Part shown: piece by piece, positions 1 to 8,718 of the stretch
Layout of the letters: each line of letters begins with the position of its first letter
Position numbering within the stretch: position 1 is the first letter of the stretch
Origin: an uncultured Desulfococcus sp.
GTDB taxonomy: Bacteria; Desulfobacterota; Desulfobacteria; Desulfobacterales; Desulfococcaceae
Assembly (NCBI GenBank): GCA_913060435.1
Contig: CAJXSB010000003.1
Span: 1 to 38,448 of the forward strand
Reading direction: 5' to 3'
Length of the DNA: 38,448 nt
The notes under the pieces: model-generated
What the model saw: the letters and a program-made list of their open reading frames with translations, nothing else
The model's database searches: none
Told to the model about the DNA's origin: nothing
Translations under genes and position numbers: made by a program

Positions 1-1
1 C

Positions 2-1225
<1,224 letters not shown>

Positions 1226-1249
1226 TCCCGCAAGGGATGAAAAACTTTC

Positions 1250-1281
1250 AGGCCGGGGGCCGCGTGTCATGGCCCCGGCCT
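1250..1281 (+). terminator. GC-rich hairpin after dnaK
   Basis: An 11-bp stem pairs the AGGCCGGGG side with CCCCGGCCT, with one bulged G, about 25 bases after the dnaK stop. There is no T-run on the + side, so it is not a textbook intrinsic terminator. On the minus strand it is followed by GAAAGTTTTT. It could stabilise or end the dnaK transcript. Confidence 0.4.
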
Positions 1282-1415
1282 GGAAGCCGCCGCTTCACCA
1301 CCCTGCTGCAGCAATACGGTCGCGCACTTGAGGTTTCCTCTGATGATATTAGGTTATGGAATGTGAATCCGTCCTTTTCACCGATCCAAGAGACCAACCA
1401 AGAGAGGAGTCATCT

Positions 1416-1700
1416 ATGGAAACAAGACAAGACTGCGAAGGCAAATTCGGGAAAGAGCTCAACGAATGTCTGGCCCGGCTGGAGACGCTGGAAGCCCGGA
1501 AGGATCAGGCGCCGGACCCCGCAGCCTACGCCCGCGAACTGGATGCCCTGAAGAAACGGCACCAGGAGGTCTGGGAAAAATACCAGAAGATGAAAACAGC
1601 CGGCGAGGATGAATGGTCCGGACACCGGAAAACCATCGGCAGCGCCATCATCGCCATACAGCAGGCCCTCGACGAATCCTTTTCACGGTTTCACCGCTGA
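1416..1700 (+). CDS. Small charged coiled-coil protein, unknown function
   Basis: A 94-residue, Lys/Glu-rich, helical protein with no signal peptide or membrane segment. The start at 1416 is chosen because AGAGAGGAG lies just before it, although the frame stays open further upstream. Residues about 10-60 have heptad-like spacing (LNECLARLETLEARKDQ, LDALKKRHQEVWEKY), suggesting a coiled coil. The rest reads like a short amphipathic helix. I do not recognise a family. It lies about 190 bases after dnaK in the same direction, with a GC hairpin between, so it is probably a separate transcript. Confidence 0.7.
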   Translation: METRQDCEGKFGKELNECLARLETLEARKDQAPDPAAYARELDALKKRHQEVWEKYQKMKTAGEDEWSGHRKTIGSAIIAIQQALDESFSRFHR

Positions 1701-1932
1701 CGGCAGCCGCCGCCGTAACAGCAACATTCATTGCTCGACTTTCGATTTCGTTCACGCGATGGATGGCGGTGGTTGCCGGCGGATGAAACCTGCAAGCTGA
1801 GAATGATATTGTACCAAGGCGACCATTTTCAGGATTCGAGTGGACTGTTTACCCACATCCCCGGGGTGATGCCTGCCGTATAGGATTGTTGGTGCGCAGG
1901 CAATGTTCAAGGGTTTTCTCACCAGCGTTCAA

Positions 1933-3150
1933 TCACGCCTTTCTTCTGAGGAGCCACAACATTCCAAAAATGCACAGCAACCCCGCCAGGCCCATGAGGC
2001 CGACCTTGATCAGCAGACGGTCGACCATCGCCTCGGTATGTTCGACAGCATCGATGATGAGCCGCTCCCGCATGGCCTCGGCCTCGGACAGGACGGCGGC
2101 GCGCTCCCGGGCGATCATCTCGTTGAGGTTTTTTTCCACCCGCTGCACCTGTTCCGACACAGCCGCCAGCACGATCTCCCGCTCACCGCCCAGCCAAGTT
2201 CGGGCCAGGACATGCTCCGCCGAGAGGGCGCCGAGGACATGAGATCGCTCCGCTTCGATCCTGTTCAGGACAATCTCCCGCTCGGCGGCGATGACGTCCG
2301 GGCCGGCTTCCACGACATCCGCCGCCCTTCTGGCCGCATCGGTCAGCACCATCAGATCGCCGAGAACGATGCGGGCGCTCTCCGGCGGCAGCTCGTCCGA
2401 AATCAGCAGCTCCGCCTGCCACCGGGCCTGCTTGGGCAGGTGCCGGGCATAGACGTTCATGCGGGCGGCGATGTCTTCCATGCCAATGGCCAGGCTGCCC
2501 ATGGCCTTGAAGGCATCGACGCTCTTTTCGCCGATGATGGACGCCATTTCAGCCGAGAGGGACGGCCGGTAGAAAGTGGGGCTCGTGATGGGATTCTTCC
2601 GGACCCAGACCATCAGGTCTTCCAGAAATTCACGGTTTCGCTCCTCCCCGACGAGCCGTTCGCCGATCTCCACGAGAATCCCGTTCATTTCCCGGCAGAC
2701 CGCGAGGGCCGTCACGTGCCATGGGCCGAAGGCGGTTTTCCCGGGTCCGCTTTCGAAATACTGGATCATCTGCAGGACAAAGGCCTTGGTGTCGACGATC
2801 GCCACCAGCGGATCCGAGTGGAACAGGGCTTCATGAACCATGGGAATGGCGTTGGCTTTCCAGAGGAGCGCCTGCCGCTGGATGTCCGGGTCATCGGCCT
2901 GGGTGATGATATCGTCAGCGCCGTCTTCGATCATGCCTTCGAAGGCGTCTGAGATATCATTCAGATAGGCCCTGAGCTCGCGAGGACCCAGCCGGAATTC
3001 CGCGTCTGGACGCTGCCGGAGAATCTCCATGAAATCGCTCTGCAGGGTGAGCTGCTGGCAGCCGGCCGAAAAAGCGACGGCCACCGCCAGAATAATGATG
3101 AACGGCGATAATCGCTGTAATGACAGGCGGCGTCGATGCAGGAAGGCCAT
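1933..3150 (-). CDS. Predicted lipoprotein with C-terminal membrane anchor, unknown function
   Basis: A 405-residue protein with a lipoprotein signal peptide: a basic N-terminus (HRRRLSLQR), a hydrophobic core, and lipobox FSAG-C at Cys31. The body is largely helical and acidic. Residues about 290-375 are rich in Glu, Arg and Ala, as in a coiled coil, and resemble signalling-helix regions of chemoreceptors. A second hydrophobic stretch near residues 380-400 ends in RRKA, so the protein may be tethered at both ends, with the C-terminus in the inner membrane. Start: AAGGAG lies 6-7 bases before the ATG at 3150. No catalytic motif is visible and I cannot name a function. Confidence 0.8.
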   Translation of the reverse strand: MAFLHRRRLSLQRLSPFIIILAVAVAFSAGCQQLTLQSDFMEILRQRPDAEFRLGPRELRAYLNDISDAFEGMIEDGADDIITQADDPDIQRQALLWKANAIPMVHEALFHSDPLVAIVDTKAFVLQMIQYFESGPGKTAFGPWHVTALAVCREMNGILVEIGERLVGEERNREFLEDLMVWVRKNPITSPTFYRPSLSAEMASIIGEKSVDAFKAMGSLAIGMEDIAARMNVYARHLPKQARWQAELLISDELPPESARIVLGDLMVLTDAARRAADVVEAGPDVIAAEREIVLNRIEAERSHVLGALSAEHVLARTWLGGEREIVLAAVSEQVQRVEKNLNEMIARERAAVLSEAEAMRERLIIDAVEHTEAMVDRLLIKVGLMGLAGLLCIFGMLWLLRRKA

Positions 3151-3225
3151 AAACGCTCCTTTCTCAAACCAGTGATCACCAGGGTGCGGAACTGCAGCCT
3201 CAACCCCTGTACGAAACAGATGCCC

Positions 3226-3495
3226 TTACGGCCACGACAGGTCCGTAAACCGAAGGACCTCCGCTTCTATGAAGGAATAGAAAGGGTTCAAGCGGAGCCG
3301 CAGCATGTCGGCGGCCGTGATATGGAGGACCCCCCGCTCGGCCCGGAGGGCGATCTCCCCCAGCCGGACCGCCCGGCCCGCGACCTCCGGCGAAAGGGCG
3401 ACGACATCCCGCGTCCGGACCTCGCCGAACCCGCGGATGACGCCCCGGACATCCTCGGGTTCGGCCACGATGGTCTCGGGAGACGTCCAGTTCAT
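3226..3495 (-). pseudogene. C-terminal fragment related to the alpha/beta hydrolase at 8719-10185
   Basis: An open frame of about 90 codons. Its last 45 residues match the C-terminus of the hydrolase at 8719-10185: GEIALRAERGVLHITAADML here against GGIALRGERGVLQIPAADML there, followed by LRLNPF against LRWNPF. The DNA is also clearly similar (shared GCCGCAGCATGTCGGCGGC). The catalytic domain is absent. The upstream part (MNWTSPETIVAEPEDV) does not match, and no ribosome binding site is seen. Most likely it is the remnant of a paralogue. A short stand-alone gene sharing this tail domain is the alternative. Confidence 0.6.
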
Positions 3496-3597
3496 GGTCA
3501 CGAACCTATCAAAAGGTCTGTCCTTATTACATAATATATCAAACGGCGCGCCTCGAGTCAAAGGCCTTGCCGCAGCCGGGATCCGCACAAAAAAACG

Positions 3598-3651
3598 GCG
3601 GAGGACAACCAGACGGCTGTGACCATCCAGGTGCTCCAGGGCGAGCGCGAA
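3598..3651 (+). pseudogene. 54-bp isolated dnaK fragment
   Basis: This matches dnaK 590-643 at 51 of 54 positions, in the same orientation. All three differences fall on third codon positions and keep the amino acids ([18 protein letters not shown]). No dnaK similarity is seen on either side. It directly abuts the stop codon of the patatin-like gene on the other strand. It is too short to act as a gene. Confidence 0.85.
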
Positions 3652-5007
3652 CTACTCCGAGGCATCCCGGCCAAGAAACGCCTTCATTGCAGGTGACTCG
3701 CGCAGCGACCTCCGGGCCGCGGAAATGAGATGATCGACCTCCTTGTCGCTTAGGTTGAAGTTGGTGCCGATGGTGTTGAGGAATTCGCGCTCCTCATTAT
3801 CCCGGACAGCATCGAAGCTGACATCCACAAAATGGAACGTCACCGGCCTCTCGGGCGTTGAGAGCTGGGACGCCCACTGGGTGTAGGCATAGCGCACGAT
3901 ATCGATGGTGTCGGTACTGTATCGGCTGATCTGGTTGGAGGATACACTTCCAAGGAGTTCGGTCAGGGATGGCGAATATCGCTTCAACGCCCACTCTGTC
4001 CTGCCTTTAGCATGGGCATTCACCGATATGATCAGAATGCGGCGGGGCACGGGATGCATGAGGGCTGAAAAAGCGCTTTTCGGATCACCCACCAGGCTGA
4101 CGATGTCATAAAACGACCTCAACCCGAGATTGTCGGAGATGCCGCCGTCCACCAAGTGAAACCACGGCGTCTTTTGCCGGTCGAGGTAGGCCTCGAGAGT
4201 TCGCCCCTCCATCTTTCGGGAGGTCAACCCCTCATCCCTGGCGGCTTCCGCCAGCCAGGCGGGGGGTTCGAATCCGCATTGGCCGGCATAATTCTTCAGC
4301 GTGATCGGAGAGAAGAGCACCGGCACGGCCGACGACGCCGCCACAGCCCGGGACACCGGGTACGAATCGAGGTCCGCGCAGATCAGGTCGAACATGGGCT
4401 GGGTAAACGGGAACCGGCTTCCGGCGGCGAGGTCCGTTGAATTGATGATGATCATTGGCGCCTTTGACCGGGTAAAATCTCCGAACGTCGCATGGTCAAA
4501 AATATGCGTGTCGTAATACTCCGCCACGAGATCGGTCTTGCTGTAGGCCGGGCTCATCCGCTTGACCCAGTAGAACGGGTTGAGCCAGCGTCCGAGCAGC
4601 ACGCCCTGCACATTCTTCCGGAGGAAGCGCTCCTCGAAATCGTCGAAGATCCGGTCCCCGTGGAGCCCGTAATAGGCCGACGTGAAGCTGCCGCCCGACA
4701 CCGATGAAAGAAGATCAATTTCATGCAGCAACAGCGTTCGACCGGCCTCGGTCGTCACCTCGGTCTCCGCAAGCTCCTTGAGGGCGCCGTAGGCAAAGGC
4801 GGCGGCCCGGGTGCCCCCCCCGGAGAAGGCCACCATCACCAGGAGGTCACTGGAGCGCCCGGCCATTGCCTGTGAAATCCGGTGCTGCCCCTGATCCCTG
4901 CTCCAGTGCTGGATCGGTTGATCCACGGCCGTAAATCGGCTGCAGCCCACCAGGGTCTTGACCATGCCAATGATACAGATTTTTGATAACCGGAACAATG
5001 GTTTCAT
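3652..5007 (-). CDS. Patatin-like phospholipase, predicted lipoprotein
   Basis: A 451-residue serine lipid acyl hydrolase of the patatin family, expected to cleave acyl chains from membrane phospholipids with a Ser-Asp dyad. Counting from the ATG at 5007, the oxyanion motif FSGGGTR is near residues 62-67, the nucleophile elbow SSVSGGS puts Ser at 104, and LVDGGISDNLG puts the catalytic Asp at 287. The N-terminus is hydrophobic and ends in LVGC (Cys22), a plausible lipobox, so the enzyme probably sits in the cell envelope. The 5007 start is preferred over 5025 because AGGAG precedes it at normal spacing and nothing precedes 5025. The gene looks intact, although fragments flank it on both sides. 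Confidence 0.9.
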   Translation of the reverse strand: MKPLFRLSKICIIGMVKTLVGCSRFTAVDQPIQHWSRDQGQHRISQAMAGRSSDLLVMVAFSGGGTRAAAFAYGALKELAETEVTTEAGRTLLLHEIDLLSSVSGGSFTSAYYGLHGDRIFDDFEERFLRKNVQGVLLGRWLNPFYWVKRMSPAYSKTDLVAEYYDTHIFDHATFGDFTRSKAPMIIINSTDLAAGSRFPFTQPMFDLICADLDSYPVSRAVAASSAVPVLFSPITLKNYAGQCGFEPPAWLAEAARDEGLTSRKMEGRTLEAYLDRQKTPWFHLVDGGISDNLGLRSFYDIVSLVGDPKSAFSALMHPVPRRILIISVNAHAKGRTEWALKRYSPSLTELLGSVSSNQISRYSTDTIDIVRYAYTQWASQLSTPERPVTFHFVDVSFDAVRDNEEREFLNTIGTNFNLSDKEVDHLISAARRSLRESPAMKAFLGRDASE

Positions 5008-5232
5008 CATGGTCTCCTGTGTCATTGCTGATTTGGGTTTTCGAGATTCGCTTTTCTCCGCTTCCTCTGAGGCTCACGATGGATTTCTCTTTGAGGCCCA
5101 CCTTGCAGATCAGGGGCAGGTTGATTTTTCCTGCCGATCCCTTGGTGCGGGCCTCATCCTGAACGCATGAAACAGCCTCGGCGACTGCGCAGATAAACAC
5201 ATCCGGTGCGTCAAAGGCCGGACTGCCATGGG

Positions 5233-5649
5233 TCAAAACAGTGCCCAGTATCTGACTAGCTCGCAGCGGGCGGTGTACATGAGCAACTCGAACATCTCGG
5301 GCATGGCCGAGTGGCGTATGGTCGGCCCGGTCCCGACAACCTGGGCCGGCAGACCGGTCTGGGACGGCGGCAGCGGATGCGTCAGAAGATCACCAATGGC
5401 TTCACCCGTCTCCGCCATCCAGTCGCCGACGAACAGGAGCGTCCCACCCCGGCGCCGGCCGATGTTGGTTTCACCCAAAAGGAGGTATGCGACGATACCC
5501 AGCACCGGGACGGTGACAATGACCACGATCCACGCAATTCGAGACGCAGGCTCCCGATGGGGGCGCAGCAGAACCCTCACGATGAGCCCGATCTGGATAA
5601 GAGCGTTCAGGATCAGAAACATGGTAGCTGCAATGGGGCCTTCGCTCAT
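5233..5649 (-). pseudogene. Cardiolipin synthase remnant with two deletions
   Basis: Residues 1-60 are the usual cardiolipin synthase N-terminus: two membrane helices and a PLDc_N segment with RPHREPASRIAW and LLLGETNIGRRR. The sequence then jumps to what is normally the inter-domain stretch (FVGDWMAETGEAIGDLL, then VVGTGPTIRHSAMPEMF and LLMYTARCELV). It ends before the second phospholipase D motif. Both HKD catalytic motifs are missing, and the product has about 138 residues where the family has about 480. The start at 5649 has AAGGAG 9 bases upstream. It could still make a small membrane protein but cannot be a synthase. Confidence 0.85.
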
Positions 5650-5776
5650 ATTTTTATTCTCCTTTATCATTACCGTATATAAAACATTCAGAGCGTACCT
5701 CTACAGAATCCAAGTAAAGTTTCCCCGGAAATTGAAGAAAGAATTTCCTGATGGAGCCCCAACAGCACCTGATGTA

Positions 5777-5805
5777 TTGACAAAAGGCACACATCCATCT
5801 ACTTT
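5777..5805 (+). promoter_or_regulatory. Sigma-70-like promoter of the toxin-antitoxin pair
   Basis: A perfect -35 TTGACA (5777-5782), a 17-base spacer and -10 TACTTT (5800-5805). The expected transcription start is about 5811-5813, on top of the toxin ATG at 5812. No ribosome binding site precedes that ATG. Confidence 0.55.
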
Positions 5806-5811
5806 TATGCC

Positions 5812-6093
5812 ATGAAACCATTCGACTGGAGTGAAGAAAAAAATAAATGGCTCAAAAAAGAACGGGATATATCATTTGAGCAGGTCGTTCTCAGTGTTGA
5901 AAACGGAAAGCTGCTCGACGTTATCAGGCACCCAAACCCGGCAAAACATGGAAACCAGTGTATTTATGTCATAGAAATCGAAGGGTACGCCTACATGGTG
6001 CCATATGTTGAAAATGATGATGTTATTTTTCTTAAAACAATTTTTCCAAGCCGAAAATATACCAAGTTATACATCAAAAAGGACCAAAAATGA
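5812..6093 (+). CDS. BrnT-like toxin (DUF497-type) of a toxin-antitoxin pair
   Basis: A 93-residue protein resembling BrnT/DUF497 toxins, which are RelE-fold ribonucleases. It opens with the family-like FDWSEEKNKWLKKERDISFEQ and ends with a basic, aromatic tail (FPSRKYTKLYIKK) where the active-site residues of such toxins usually lie. It overlaps the next gene by four bases (ATGA), the usual translational coupling of such pairs. Base composition is clearly more AT-rich than the surroundings, which fits acquired DNA. There is no Shine-Dalgarno, and the promoter places the start of the RNA at the ATG. The family call is by pattern; the sequence is divergent and a search would settle it. Confidence 0.75.
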   Translation: MKPFDWSEEKNKWLKKERDISFEQVVLSVENGKLLDVIRHPNPAKHGNQCIYVIEIEGYAYMVPYVENDDVIFLKTIFPSRKYTKLYIKKDQK

Positions 6094-6377
6094 AATTTCA
6101 TGACAAGGAAGAACTGGAATTGATGAAATCCATTGAGACCGAGGGGTGGGTTTCAGTTGATAACCTGGAAGAAGAGATCAAAAAGGCAAAAGAGGCGGCC
6201 GAAGCAACGTTAAAAAAAAGCGAGAGGATGAACATACGCATATCGCCAAACGATCTGAGACGTCTCAAACTAAAGGCTATGGAAGAAGGAATGCCGTACC
6301 AAACACTGGTGTCAAGCATCATCCATAAATATCTGTCGGGTCGACTTCAAGAACACCACGAACAGAAAAATCTATAG
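6090..6377 (+). CDS. CopG/BrnA-like ribbon-helix-helix antitoxin
   Basis: A 95-residue partner of the upstream toxin. The N-terminal half is acidic and helical (residues 1-45, probably the toxin-binding part). The C-terminal half is a ribbon-helix-helix DNA-binding domain: the strand RMNIRISPNDLRRLKLKA, then a helix EEGMPYQTLVSSIIHKYLSG. The start has AAGGA six bases upstream, inside the toxin gene. Antitoxins of this kind bind the toxin and repress their own promoter, here presumably the one at 5777-5805. The pair looks intact. Confidence 0.8.
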   Translation: MKFHDKEELELMKSIETEGWVSVDNLEEEIKKAKEAAEATLKKSERMNIRISPNDLRRLKLKAMEEGMPYQTLVSSIIHKYLSGRLQEHHEQKNL

Positions 6378-6427
6378 GCACCACTCGTTCAATTTGCTTT
6401 GGCCCTATCGAGCGCCGAAATTTTTCA

Positions 6428-6658
6428 TCATGGCCGCTTAAGCTTCGTCGCGAGCGCCGCCACTAGAGGATTCGCGCTGAGTCCGTGGGCAACGATGCTC
6501 ATCACGATGGTGCAGACCGCGGTTATCGTAATGGTGCCGCCGCCGGGCAGATGCTTGTTGAGCACGATCACGGCGAACACGATGCTGACCAGCCCCCGGG
6601 GGCCGAACCAGCCCATGAACAGCTTTTCGCTGGTGAAGAGGCGAGGAGCCGCCAGCAT
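6428..6658 (-). pseudogene. C-terminal fragment of a Na+/H+ (CPA1-type) antiporter
   Basis: About 76 codons match the last membrane segments of cation/proton antiporters: KLFMGWFGPRGLVSIVFAVI, then a hydrophobic span, then the typical end AHGLSANPLVAALA. A complete antiporter has about 400 residues, so roughly four fifths are missing at the N-terminus. The fragment runs directly, in another frame, into a K+-channel fragment. Confidence 0.85.
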
Positions 6659-6735
6659 TCATGGAGAACGATATCACCGTATCCCAGCGTTGTGAAGGTG
6701 ACCATCGAAAGCATGACAGTATCTCCTCGTTCCTG
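6640..6735 (-). pseudogene. Pore-loop fragment of a two-TM potassium channel (Ion_trans_2)
   Basis: On the minus strand, ATG at 6714 opens a short frame containing MVTFTTLGYGDIVLHE and then WRLLA. This is the selectivity-filter motif (T-x-GYGD) and following helix of small K+ channels. Similarity ends near 6640, where the antiporter fragment begins in a different frame. Only about 30 codons remain, so it is debris rather than a gene. Confidence 0.7.
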
Positions 6736-6793
6736 ATCATGATTCTGGAAGGTCCGATGACCCTGCCGATAAAAGTAATCAATGATCGCAATA

Positions 6794-7300
6794 TCACTCC
6801 TTTTCGAAGGTCCGTTTCCAGTAACTGCCGCGCTCGAGCATCTCCTCCCGGGTGTCGTCCGGAATCAGATCGACGGGTTTTTTCCCCTGCCGGATCTCCC
6901 AGCCGCCGCCAAGGGCCCTATAGACCGCCACGAGATTGGTGGCCACCGTGCCCTGAATCGCAGCCAGCTGATCCTGCTGGCTGGCCAGGGCTCTCAGGGT
7001 GCTGATGACGGTGTTGAAGTCCACCAGGCCATCCTCGTACTGGGCCGACGACACATCAGCCGCACGCTGGGCGGCGGATGCAGCCGATTGAAGGGCCTTG
7101 AGCTGATGATGGGATTGCAGATAGGCCACGATGGCGTTCTCCACCTCCGCCTGGGCCTGCAGCATGGTCTGGCGGTAGTCCTCCAGGAGCTGCTGGAAAG
7201 CCGCGTCCTGCAGCCGAACGTTGTTTTTGAGCCGTCCGTAGTTGAAGATGTTCCACTGGAAACCGCCAAAGAAATTGTAGACGAAGCTGTCAGCACTGAA
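6794..7300 (-). pseudogene. C-terminal fragment of an outer-membrane efflux protein (OprM/TolC type)
   Basis: About 168 codons match the second half of RND-type outer-membrane factors: FVYNFFGGFQWNIFNYGRLK, VRLQDAAFQQLLEDYRQT, the long helix with QAQAEVENAIVAY, and VDFNTVISTLRALASQQDQL followed by LVAVYRALGGGW. The N-terminal half with the lipid anchor is missing. In its place, in the same frame, comes the middle of a LuxR/MalT-type regulator (junction near 7300). No partner pump genes are near. Confidence 0.88.
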
Positions 7301-8599
7301 CATTTTTTGATATGTATATGCCACCAGAAGCGTCGGTTGTTTTTTTTCGGCCCCCTCAGGAAACATTTCCAGCCACCGGCCCAGAATGCGGCGAGAATTA
7401 TCCTGGTCGATGAGGCCATGCATGTTTGCCCCGACCAGCGCAGCTGCTGCATCCAAATCTCCGGCGGCGATCAGCTGCCTGAGCGCGTCCTCGTTGTATC
7501 CACGACCGGCGTACCACTGCCCGGCGCGGCGGTGGTACTGGGCTTGTCGGCACTAGGGCAGGGCCGCTTTCATCCGGCAGCTCAGCAATTCTTGAAACAG
7601 ATGGTGGTATCGATACCAGGCACCATCCCTGTCGAGTGGAACGAGAAACAGGTTTTCCTTTTCAAGTAAATTGATCAGCCGGCGACTGTCCCGAGTGCAA
7701 CCCTCATCGGCCAGCAGATAATCGCAAAGCGATGTGCAGAAGCGATCCAGCATGGACGTTGCGGTAAAAAAATGCTTGATCTCATCCGGCTGCCTGGAAA
7801 TAACCTCGTCCATAAAAAATTCCACAACCATCCGGTCATTGCCGGAAAAACGCCTGGCCAATGCTTCCGGATCATCAGTATCAGCCAAAGAGAGCCTCGC
7901 CAGTTGAAGGCCGGCCACCCAGCCCTCCGTTCGAGTGACAATCCGCTCAATGGCATCATCGGACAGTTGCCCTGCGAGAGCGAATCCGAAATAGGCGCGC
8001 GCCTCTTCCGGGAAAAAACGCAAAACCGCGACACGAATCTCGGCAAGCCACTTCCTGACGCGCCACTGTGCCAGCGGCAGCGGCGGATCCACGCGTGTTG
8101 CGATGACCAGGTGAACGTTATCCGGAAGGTATTGAATCATTCGGGCAAGAACAGCCTGCACTGGTTCCGATGCAGTCGTATGAAAGTCGTCTATTGCGAT
8201 CACCAATGGTTTTTTCAGCGCCACAAGATCGGAAACCAGCGTATCGGCCAGATAATTCGGCGGCGGCAGTGTCGGAGAGGCGAGCAGAGATTCAGTGCGG
8301 ATGCCGAATTCGGGAAAATGACGGCGGACGCCCGCAATAATATATCGGATGAAACGATCCGGCTCATTGTCGTATTGATCCAGGGAAAGCCAGATCGGCG
8401 TTGCGGTAATCTGATCGAGCCACTGCACCACCAGCGTCGTCTTGCCATATCCGGCCGGAGCCGAGATCAGCGTGACGCGTTTGTCCGGGGATCTATCCAG
8501 CGAAGAGATGAGCCGCGGCCGCGCCATCCAACGGCGATCGATCGCCGGCCGGTTCAGCTTGGTAGCTAAGATGTGAATGTCGATCTTGCGGTCTGTCAC
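7298..8599 (-). pseudogene. LuxR/MalT-type ATP-dependent regulator, truncated and with an in-frame stop
   Basis: The N-terminal NTPase part of a large LAL/MalT-family transcription activator. Walker A is SAPAGYGKTTLV and a Walker-B-like strand is PLVIAIDDFH. The frame reads to a TAG at 7553-7555, then continues unchanged with QYHRRAGQWYAGRGYN and IAAGDLDAAAALV, the usual next segment of this family, so the TAG is a nonsense mutation. At about 7300 the sequence switches in frame to an efflux-protein fragment. The TPR part and the C-terminal HTH that binds DNA are absent. The start is probably the GTG at 8599 (AGGAG six bases upstream) rather than 8638. Confidence 0.85.
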
Positions 8600-8718
8600 G
8601 CGGCTCTCCTGAAACAGAGATGTTCTCCAGAAGCACAACGATATAAAACCTTCATTTTGGATACCCCTTGAACCATGCCCCGAATCAACTGAAGCCCTGA
8701 AACATCTTCTGACGCATC

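Noticed and set aside
4265-4275. tRNA T-loop-like GGTTCGAATCC
   Set aside because: It lies inside the patatin-like coding sequence, with no acceptor stem or anticodon arm around it.
7553-7555. TAG read as pyrrolysine in the regulator-efflux fusion
   Set aside because: The gene is already truncated and fused, no pyl gene is seen, and a plain nonsense mutation explains it.
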